Shown here: piece by piece, positions 59,601 to 64,000 of the stretch
How positions within the stretch are numbered: the stretch's first letter is position 1
Layout: each line of letters starts with the position of its first letter
Origin: Candidatus Accumulibacter sp. 66-26
GTDB lineage: Bacteria; Pseudomonadota; Gammaproteobacteria; Burkholderiales; Rhodocyclaceae
DNA length: 64,000 nucleotides
Direction: 5' to 3'
NCBI GenBank assembly: GCA_001897745.1
Contig: MKUH01000013.1
Span: forward strand, 139,552-203,551
Position numbers and translations under genes: made by a program
The notes under the pieces: generated by a model
What the model was told of the DNA's origin: nothing
The model's database searches: none
The model's input: the letters and a program-made list of their open reading frames with translations, nothing else

Positions 59601-59751
59601 AGCATTCGTCGGTGATCGCCAGCGCCGCGTAGCCGAGCGCCTGCGCCCGCTCGACGAGTTCCTCCGGGTGCGACGCGCCGCGCAGGAAGGAAAAGTTCGA
59701 GCAGCAGTGCAGTTCGACGTAGGAAGGAAGATGTCCTGCTGGCTCGCTCAT
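56653..59751 (-). CDS. dnaE2: Error-prone DNA polymerase DnaE2
   Basis: A 1032-aa C-family polymerase alpha subunit of the SOS mutagenesis type. The N-terminal PHP domain (YVELHCCSNFSFLRGASHPE) is followed by the polymerase palm with GRGSAANSAVCYALGITEVD and PPDIDVDFEHARREEVIQ (catalytic Asp residues), fingers and a C-terminal OB segment. In the family DnaE2 works with ImuA and ImuB as the translesion mutasome. A LexA box lies 14-29 bp before the ATG at 59751. Here it is separated from imuA-imuB by a hemerythrin gene and a 55-aa gene, unlike the common contiguous cassette. Confidence 0.96.
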   Translation of the reverse strand: MSEPAGHLPSYVELHCCSNFSFLRGASHPEELVERAQALGYAALAITDECSLAGVVRAHRAAKEVGLPLLIGAEFRLADGLKIVLLAQNRAGYGNLAALITLARRRAEKGAYRLERGDLEAVGDFAFTSGAVPDCLLLWVPDENASADDGRWLAARFPGRAWLAVELHAGPDDAARLVRLRALAEASGLPALAAGDAHMHARARRPLQDTLTAIRLNTTLFAAGHALFPNGERHLRTRLRLARLYPPALLAETLAVLARCSFSLDELRYEYPDEVVPHGQTPASFLRAETERGLARRYGAQVPPGVRRRVDDELALIAELGFEPYFLTVYDIVNFARGRGILCQGRGSAANSAVCYALGITEVDPARSTLLFERFISRERGEPPDIDVDFEHARREEVIQYLYAKYGRERAALAAALITYRTRGALRDVGRALDFGSAQIDALAGSLAWWDRREQLPERLRSVGLDPESPRVAKWLALAEALHGFPRHLSQHVGGFVISRGPLSRLVPVENAAMPERTVIQWDKDDLDALGLLKVDVLALGMLSAIRRALDLVGRKMQDIPPEDPAVYDMICAADTIGVFQIESRAQMAMLPRLKPRNYYDLVIEVALVRPGPIQGDMVHPYLRRRHGKEAIEKMCPEIEAVLKRTCGVPIFQEQVMQLAVAAAGFTPGEADRLRRAMAAWRRKGGLEPFERKLIDGMRERGHDEAFARRIFAQIKGFGEYGFPESHAASFALLVYVSAWLKHYHPAAFLCALLNSQPMGFYSPSQLVQDARRHGVTVRAVDVQTSAVEATLDAQGAVRLGLAQIGGLSAAAGERIVTARRQRPFAAVADLAARAGLARGELDALAAADALVALAGHRRQAAWAAAGAAPLATQLDLLAGVAVTETRPELAAPSEGENLVADYASTGLTLGRHPLALLRERLAAQRFLSAAGLRAAAHCQLARMAGIVTGRQRPGTATGVVFVTLEDESGLANIVVHADLVERQRRELLGARMLGVFGQVQREGEVVHLVAKRFVDLTHLLGSLPTASRDFH

Positions 59752-59765
59752 GGTTACGCTATATA

Positions 59766-59781
59766 CTGTAAATATATACAG
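59766..59781 (-). promoter_or_regulatory. LexA box upstream of dnaE2
   Basis: CTGT, AAATATAT, ACAG, a perfect fit to the E. coli-type CTGT-8-ACAG SOS box, inside a longer palindrome with 12-bp arms (59759-59788). It ends about 14 bp before the dnaE2 start codon, so LexA would cover the promoter. Confidence 0.92.
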
Positions 59782-59980
59782 TATATAGACGCTTTACCGA
59801 GCGCCGCGCAAACCGTTTCGAGCTACGCCGACCCGCCGCAGGCGATGCCAGGCCGCTGCTCCGGTAAGACGGCGCGGCACGGAACCTGCCGCAGCGATCG
59901 TTTCGCCGCCCTCCGCACAACGTTTTCGAGCCACGGCAGGCGTCACAGCAATCGTGCCTTTGTGTGCCGGAATACGACTA

Positions 59981-60010
59981 CTGTACATTTATACAGTAGT
60001 CGTGTATTCT
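59981..60010 (+). promoter_or_regulatory. LexA-box promoter for the 55-aa gene
   Basis: CTGT, ACATTTAT, ACAG at 59981-59996 within a perfect 12-bp-armed palindrome (59974-60003). The plus-strand promoter reads TGTACA (-35, 59982-59987), 17 bases, TATTCT (-10, 60005-60010), so the LexA site covers the -35. The gene start is about 40 bp downstream. Confidence 0.88.
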
Positions 60011-60049
60011 TGACTCACTTGCTGCAGACACCGACCGAGAGGACTCACC

Positions 60050-60217
60050 ATGAACCGCATTCAGCAATGGCTAAAGCAGATCGCCGGCGTTTCCCAAGAG
60101 GAGCGCCAGCGCTGGGCAATCGCACAGGAAATCTTTGGCACCCGCGGGCCGGACGTCTCCGCGTTTCAAAAACCCGCCTGCTGGCGTAGAAAAGCGCGTA
60201 CCTACCCCGCGCACTGA
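60050..60217 (+). CDS. 55-aa SOS-regulated protein of unknown function
   Basis: A 55-residue ORF with an AGAGGA ribosome site seven bases before the ATG and a LexA-box promoter directly upstream. It reads MNRIQQWLKQIAGVSQEE and continues RQRWAIAQEIFGTRG, then PDVSAFQKPACWRRKARTY. It is highly charged with three Trp and a basic C-terminal end, with no signal peptide or membrane segment. I recognise no family. It lies divergently between dnaE2 and the hemerythrin gene. By analogy SOS genes this small include division inhibitors and polymerase or RecA modulators, but nothing in the sequence picks one. The transcription signals make it a real gene rather than chance. Confidence 0.72.
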   Translation: MNRIQQWLKQIAGVSQEERQRWAIAQEIFGTRGPDVSAFQKPACWRRKARTYPAH

Positions 60218-60409
60218 TCGCCCGGGGTTTCCTCTGGCCGCTCCCGCATGCCGTGGGCGGTGGCCGCACCGCGCAAGCCCCCCCGCCTCCCATTGCCCCG
60301 CGACCGAAAGGCCCTCGCCTTTTTGCCCGCAAGCTCCGCTTGTGAAGATGCTCGAGCGCACTCCGGCCGCCTCCGCCTACGCTTCCGACACGGCCCGGCC
60401 AATGATCGA

Positions 60410-60850
60410 TTACCCGGCGCCGCCCGCCTCCGGCGGCGGCGCTTCGCCGTTCATCGCGAGCGAGCGCAGGCTGGCGGCGAAGGGCTGATCGTCCTGGACG
60501 ATGTGGCGCTCGAACCAGAACTCGACGTAGCGCAGGAAGGAATGCACATCGCGCACGCCCTGCCGCACTTCGGCGAGCGCACGCGCGATCACCTGCAGAT
60601 TGGCCCGATGCGTCCGGGCATGCTGGGAAAATTCAAGCCCCGCCGCCCGCGCGATACGCTCCTCGGTGGCGAAATGTTCCGCGAAGAGGGCAAGCAGATC
60701 GTCGAACCGTGCCAAGGGAAGCGCGTCGCTGTCCACGCAAAGCGCCTTGAGCGATTCGATCCGCACGAAAATCTCCTCATGCTGGGCATCGACTTCCGGC
60801 TGCCCGACCAGCAAGGCTTCGGGTAGCAGGCTGGATATCATCCTGTCCAT
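60410..60850 (-). CDS. Bacteriohemerythrin
   Basis: A 146-aa single-domain hemerythrin. All diiron ligands are visible: His in DAQHEEIF, His and Glu in AEHFATEERIAR, two His in QHARTHRANL, and His and Asp in ERHIVQDD. It should bind oxygen at a di-iron site; roles proposed for such proteins are oxygen delivery or sensing. It has a GAGGAG ribosome site and its own promoter. It sits between imuB and dnaE2; no SOS box precedes it. Confidence 0.92.
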   Translation of the reverse strand: MDRMISSLLPEALLVGQPEVDAQHEEIFVRIESLKALCVDSDALPLARFDDLLALFAEHFATEERIARAAGLEFSQHARTHRANLQVIARALAEVRQGVRDVHSFLRYVEFWFERHIVQDDQPFAASLRSLAMNGEAPPPEAGGAG

Positions 60851-60888
60851 CGCACTCTCCTCGGTTCGCAGCTCGTTTTTATTCGTTC

Positions 60889-60917
60889 AGTATAGAAACG
60901 GGAGCGGCGATTGCCAG
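60889..60917 (-). promoter_or_regulatory. Candidate promoter of the hemerythrin gene
   Basis: Minus strand: CTGGCA (-35, complement of 60912-60917), 17 bases, TATACT (-10, complement of 60889-60894), about 39 bp before the start. The -35 lies at the edge of the 13-bp repeat array. Confidence 0.45.
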
Positions 60918-60954
60918 CGCCCTTTTCTAGCGCCCTTTTCTAGCGCCATTTTCC
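60916..60954. repeat. Three tandem 13-bp repeats
   Basis: AGCGCCCTTTTCT at 60916-60928, identical at 60929-60941, and a third copy with two changes at 60942-60954. They lie between the imuB stop and the hemerythrin promoter. Confidence 0.88.
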
Positions 60955-60987
60955 AGCGCGCGCTTCCGGCGCCGGCCGGCCGGAGGT

Positions 60988-62445
60988 TCAGGCGAAAAAT
61001 CCGTGCAGGAACCAGCCCGCCTCGCAGCGGAAAATCCACAGCCATTCAGCACGCGGCGACAGCGCAACGAAGTAATCGCGTCGCACGTCGCCCGCGGCAC
61101 CGGGTTCGGCCGCGTCCCACCAGCCGCTCTCGATGCGCTCCGGGCCGGCCAGCAACTGCAGCGGACCGCCCCGCTGCGGCCGCCCGTCCGCTTCGGACAA
61201 GGTCTGCGGCAGTGGCAGCAAGCAGACCGGACGCGGGCCGCCCGGCGGCGCGGAAACGCCGCCGCGCGCCGACGTCAATACCGGCGGCACCGGCTGCGAA
61301 GCGTTTTCCGGACGATGTTCGGCGACGCAGGCCAGCGCATACACACTCTCTCGACCAAGGCGCGCCTGCAGGCGCTCGACGAGCGCGGCGAGCGAAGAGG
61401 CGTCGGCAGCACCACCCACCGCCCGCCCGAACAGACTGCCTTCGCGCCCGCCCAGCGGCTCCGGCATGTCGGCGCACAACCAGACGCTTTCGACGGCGGC
61501 AGGCAGTTCCACGCGCTGCAAGCGTTCGAGCAGGACGCGGCCGATCCGCTCCGGATCGCGCGTCGCACCGGAAAACCCGAGCACGATGCGCGTCGGCGGG
61601 CGTTCGCTCGCCCCGCGCTCGTGCTGCAGTTCGAACACGCATTCGCCGACGCCGGCGCAGCGCGCCGCCAACCACCCGCACAAGGCGCCGATCAGGCGCC
61701 GGCCAACAAAACCGAGCGCCGACGCGCTATCGACGCGAGCCGGCAATTCGATCCGCTCGGCAAAGCGTTCGGGAAAGGAGAAACGCTCGCGCGGATCGTG
61801 TCGTTCGCCGAGCGCACGAGAGAGATCAACGGCGAAAGCCGCGCCCAGACGCCGCGCCAGCCCGGCGCGCGGCAGGCGCAGCGCGTCGCCGAGCGTGCGC
61901 ACGCCAAAACCCTCCAGGCGGGACAGATCGGCGGAGGGAAGATCGAGCACGCTCAGCGGTAGCACGTTCAGGCGCTGCCGCAATTCGGCCGGATCGAGGC
62001 AGGGACGATCGTCGCCGGCCGCCGCCAGCCACTCGGCCGCGAGCGGCGTCGGCGCCAGCGCTGCCTGCGGCGAGAAACCCTGCTCGACGCAGCCGGCACG
62101 AATCGCGTCGAACAAGCGCGCCGCGCCGCCGAACAGGCGCAAGGAGGCCGCTACTTCGAGCAGCAGGCCCTGTGGCCGGAGGCAGACCTCGGAAGTGAAA
62201 GCTCCGGCCCAGCAGGCGAGACGCAACAGTGCGACCCGCTCGGCGGCCGCCGCGCGTTCGCGCACGGCAAGCTCCGGCAACAGCGCCCACGCCGCGGCCA
62301 AACGCATGCCGGGCCGCACGCCGGCCGACGCCGCCGCCGTGTCGGCAACGACGATACGTTCGCGGCTGACGATGGCGCTAGGCGGCGGTCGGCTGGGCTG
62401 GGCTTCGAGCGGCAGGCGCGGCAGACGCAGGGCGAGCCAGAGCAC
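60988..62445 (-). CDS. imuB: ImuB, catalytically inactive Y-family polymerase-like protein
   Basis: A 485-aa mutasome protein bridging ImuA, DnaE2 and the beta clamp. The family start LWLALRLPRLPLEA, ASAGVRPGMRLAAAWALLPEL, the Y-family little-finger region, and the C-terminal ImuB block (LLAGPERIESGWWDA, RRDYFVAL, WLWIFRCEAGWFLHGFFA) are all present. The acidic catalytic residues of true Y-family polymerases are absent, as expected for ImuB. I chose the GTG at 62445, which gives the conserved start and overlaps the end of imuA by 68 bp. Confidence 0.92.
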   Translation of the reverse strand: MLWLALRLPRLPLEAQPSRPPPSAIVSRERIVVADTAAASAGVRPGMRLAAAWALLPELAVRERAAAAERVALLRLACWAGAFTSEVCLRPQGLLLEVAASLRLFGGAARLFDAIRAGCVEQGFSPQAALAPTPLAAEWLAAAGDDRPCLDPAELRQRLNVLPLSVLDLPSADLSRLEGFGVRTLGDALRLPRAGLARRLGAAFAVDLSRALGERHDPRERFSFPERFAERIELPARVDSASALGFVGRRLIGALCGWLAARCAGVGECVFELQHERGASERPPTRIVLGFSGATRDPERIGRVLLERLQRVELPAAVESVWLCADMPEPLGGREGSLFGRAVGGAADASSLAALVERLQARLGRESVYALACVAEHRPENASQPVPPVLTSARGGVSAPPGGPRPVCLLPLPQTLSEADGRPQRGGPLQLLAGPERIESGWWDAAEPGAAGDVRRDYFVALSPRAEWLWIFRCEAGWFLHGFFA

Positions 62446-63097
62446 GACGCGGGGAAAACGGACGGGAAACGGCGATCGACAGCGGCGCGGAACAGGCGCC
62501 GCCGCGTCGTTTGAGCACGCGAACGGCGAGACGTTCGCCTTCACCGTCAAGCGCCAGGCGTAGCGGCGCCGGCGAGGATTCGCGGGCGCAGGCCGCCGGC
62601 CGGAAAACGAAAAGCAGCGTGCGGCTAGCCTCGGCGGCCAGTTGCAGGCGCCGCAACAGCGTCGGCGTAACCTCAGGCAACCAGGCCACCACAGCCCCGA
62701 CGCCGTCCGCTTCGAGCGCGCGCAGACAGGCCCACGCGGCATCGCGCCCGGGCGCGCTGGCAAGCAGCAGGCGCGCGAGCGCCACCCCGCCCGCCTGCAG
62801 GGCCGGCGCATAAAGCGGATACGGCGGCGCCACGCAAACGAGCCAGGCCAGTTCATCAGCCGACAGGCGCGCCAGCGCCGGCAGCAACAAGCTCAACTCG
62901 CCGACGCCGGTACGCGCCGGCAGCAGTTCGACCAGGCCGCCGCGCGGCCAGCCACCGCCGGGCAATTCGGCGTCGAGCTCGGCGAAACCGCTCGGCACGC
63001 CGGGTAGCGGCGCACCGGCCAGCGCCGCACCGCGCCAGACATCGGCGCGATCGAGCACGGCGGCAAGAGAAACGGCGGGCACGGCGGAGCGCGACAT
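62378..63097 (-). CDS. imuA: ImuA, translesion-synthesis accessory protein
   Basis: A 239-aa RecA/SulA-like protein. It starts SRSAVPAVSLAAVLDRADVW, has PSGFAELDAELPGGGWPRGG and VVELLP-like GLVELLPARTGVGELSLLLP, then LVCVAPPYPLYAPALQAGGV. It lacks an intact Walker A motif, as in the ImuA family. It follows lexA by 7 bp and overlaps imuB, so lexA-imuA-imuB is one SOS operon. Confidence 0.92.
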   Translation of the reverse strand: MSRSAVPAVSLAAVLDRADVWRGAALAGAPLPGVPSGFAELDAELPGGGWPRGGLVELLPARTGVGELSLLLPALARLSADELAWLVCVAPPYPLYAPALQAGGVALARLLLASAPGRDAAWACLRALEADGVGAVVAWLPEVTPTLLRRLQLAAEASRTLLFVFRPAACARESSPAPLRLALDGEGERLAVRVLKRRGGACSAPLSIAVSRPFSPRRALARPASAAPAARSPAQPTAA

Positions 63098-63104
63098 GGC
63101 GGGT

Positions 63105-63707
63105 TTAAAACACCTGCTCGCTGCGGATCAAACCGACGGCGATGCCTTCGATCGCCAACTGCGCCTTGCGCGTATCGACGATGATCGGCTCGTAATCCGG
63201 ATTCTCGGCGATCAGTTCGACCATCGCCCCGTGCTGGCGGAAACGCTTGACCGTCACGTCCTCGTCAAGACGGGCAACGACGATCTGCCCGTTGCGCGCC
63301 TCGGAAGTGCGGTGCACGGCCAGCAGGTCGCCGTCGAAGATACCGGCGTTGATCATCGACAGGCCGCGCACGCGCAGCAGGAAGTCGGCGCGCGGCTTGA
63401 ACAGGCTGGCATCGAGCGCGTAGCGTCCCTGCACGTTCTCGACGGCGAGGATCGGACTGCCGGCCGCGACGCTGCCGATCAGCGGCAGGCCGAGCTGCTC
63501 GACGAGACGGATGCCACGCGCCGCGCCGGGTTCGAGGACGATGATGCCTTTCTTGGCGAGCGCCTTGAGATGTTCCTCGGCGGCGTTGGCCGAGGCAAAG
63601 CCGAAGGCGCTGGCAATTTCGGCCCGCGTCGGGGGAGAGCCGAGAATTTCCAGCGTATTGCGAATGAAATCGAGGATTTCCTGTTGCCGCGGGGTAAGTT
63701 TGATCAC
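63105..63707 (-). CDS. lexA: SOS repressor LexA
   Basis: A 200-aa repressor. The start is a GTG at 63707 with AGGAGG eight bases upstream; longer frames add unrelated sequence over the operator. The N-terminal winged helix ([40 protein letters not shown]) is followed by the self-cleavage site Ala82-Gly83 in GSVAAGSPI, catalytic Ser117 ([10 protein letters not shown]) and Lys154 (DVTVKRF). A LexA box lies 24-39 bp upstream, giving autoregulation. Confidence 0.97.
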   Translation of the reverse strand: MIKLTPRQQEILDFIRNTLEILGSPPTRAEIASAFGFASANAAEEHLKALAKKGIIVLEPGAARGIRLVEQLGLPLIGSVAAGSPILAVENVQGRYALDASLFKPRADFLLRVRGLSMINAGIFDGDLLAVHRTSEARNGQIVVARLDEDVTVKRFRQHGAMVELIAENPDYEPIIVDTRKAQLAIEGIAVGLIRSEQVF

Positions 63708-63730
63708 GATCGTCGCCTCCTGTCCGGATA

Positions 63731-63746
63731 CTGTATTTTTATACAG
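63731..63746 (-). promoter_or_regulatory. LexA box upstream of lexA-imuA-imuB
   Basis: CTGT, ATTTTTAT, ACAG, a perfect CTGT-8-ACAG SOS box, about 24 bp before the lexA start. It is similar to the other two boxes in the window (59766 and 59981). Confidence 0.92.
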
Positions 63747-63932
63747 TAAGCCGCCATAAGGCAAGCCCGGCGTGGAAAAAGCGCGCCGAAAACCGGAGAA
63801 CGCTTTGCGCTCAATCGCTTGCGTTCGCCGCATGAAGGGCCCGCCGAACGGAAAACCGGAACGCCCGCCGACAAACCCGACGACAGGCAAAAACCGCGCA
63901 TCGAAGCAAGCGTATTTTTTTTCGCGGAACGC

Positions 63933-63961
63933 TTTACAGCACGCAACCTCGTCCCTATAAT
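63933..63961 (+). promoter_or_regulatory. Strong promoter for the tRNA gene
   Basis: TTTACA (-35, 63933-63938), 17 bases, TATAAT (-10, 63956-63961), followed by a GC-rich discriminator (GCGCCC). This is a near-consensus promoter 17 bp before the tRNA; the discriminator fits stringent control, as usual for stable RNA. Confidence 0.85.
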
Positions 63962-63978
63962 GCGCCCTTCTTTCGAGC

Positions 63979-64000
63979 GGGGGTATAGCTCAGCTGGGAG
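63979..64000 (+). tRNA. tRNA gene, 5' end only (probably tRNA-Ala)
   Basis: The last 22 bases read GGGGGTATAGCTCAGCTGGG followed by AG, the acceptor 5' strand, position-8 T and D-arm of a proteobacterial tRNA-Ala. The anticodon lies beyond the window, so the identity is inferred from the 5' half. Confidence 0.78.

Noticed and set aside
59794..59988. 64-codon minus-strand ORF starting inside the second LexA box
   Set aside because: The start codon lies in the operator with no ribosome site, and the sequence is typical random GC-rich coding.
56656..60189. 1177-codon plus-strand frame opposite dnaE2
   Set aside because: Antisense shadow of dnaE2. It reads through both LexA boxes and past the small SOS gene's start; no family similarity.

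Overview
This 64 kb window is a piece of a GC-rich (roughly two-thirds G+C), gene-dense bacterial chromosome. Gene content and order point to a betaproteobacterium, most likely a Rhodocyclales/Rhodocyclaceae-type organism. The pointers are the pyrG-kdsA-eno-ftsB block, ispD-ispF, a complete ISC operon beside trmJ and suhB, a lexA-imuA-imuB operon with dnaE2, and many GGDEF/EAL proteins. The family assignment is inference from gene order and protein similarity recalled from memory; no search was run. I saw no prophage, transposase, CRISPR array or rRNA. No gene-free stretch exceeds about 300 bp.

Layout, left to right. (1) 1-3.2 kb: the start of an RND efflux permease and its adaptor (minus strand), then three small exported proteins (plus strand), two of which share a Tyr/Cys C-terminal signature around a glycine-zipper lipoprotein. 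(2) 3.4-7.6 kb: a translationally coupled signalling operon with a 1001-aa REC-PAS-GGDEF-EAL-REC protein, a small domain protein and an HDOD protein. (3) 7.7-9.5 kb: ispD-ispF-thpR. (4) 9.8-14.6 kb: an MgtC/DUF4010 membrane protein, the AmmeMemoRadiSam trio (Memo, AMMECR1, radical SAM) with overlapping genes, and a degenerate alpha/beta-hydrolase. (5) 14.8-23.8 kb: a NIT-HAMP-PAS-PAS-GGDEF-EAL protein, mfd, a DAHP synthase and serB. (6) 23.9-28.6 kb: a 7TMR-DISM histidine kinase without an adjacent regulator, an orphan HicB-like protein, a TIGR02647 protein, a PaiB-like flavoprotein and a 2H phosphoesterase. (7) 28.7-38.5 kb: the iron-sulfur region iscR-(second cysteine desulfurase)-iscS-iscU-iscA-hscB-hscA-fdx-iscX-DUF2237, preceded by cysE and trmJ, with suhB divergent. 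IscR type-1-like sites lie in front of both iscR and cysE. (8) 38.7-51 kb: mutS with a coupled metallophosphoesterase, a lone amino-acid-type binding protein, bcp-slyD, an alcohol dehydrogenase, a SIMPL protein and the pyrG-kdsA-DUF1330-eno-ftsB operon. (9) 51-56.5 kb: 3-hydroxyacyl-CoA dehydrogenase with palindromic operator-like motifs upstream, an isochorismatase-family hydrolase, an ankyrin lipoprotein, a MASE3-like GGDEF-EAL protein and a PilZ protein. (10) 56.6-63.8 kb: an SOS region with dnaE2, a 55-aa gene under its own LexA box, a bacteriohemerythrin, and lexA-imuA-imuB. The window ends inside a tRNA gene (probably tRNA-Ala) with a strong promoter.

Three functional themes stand out. 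The ISC operon and cysE (cysteine supply) appear to be co-regulated by IscR. The mutagenesis machinery (LexA, ImuA, ImuB, DnaE2) shares near-identical LexA palindromes, and one of these also drives an unrecognised 55-aa protein, which I regard as the best candidate for something undescribed. Cyclic-di-GMP signalling is dense, with three intact-looking dual GGDEF-EAL proteins, a PilZ receptor and an HDOD protein.
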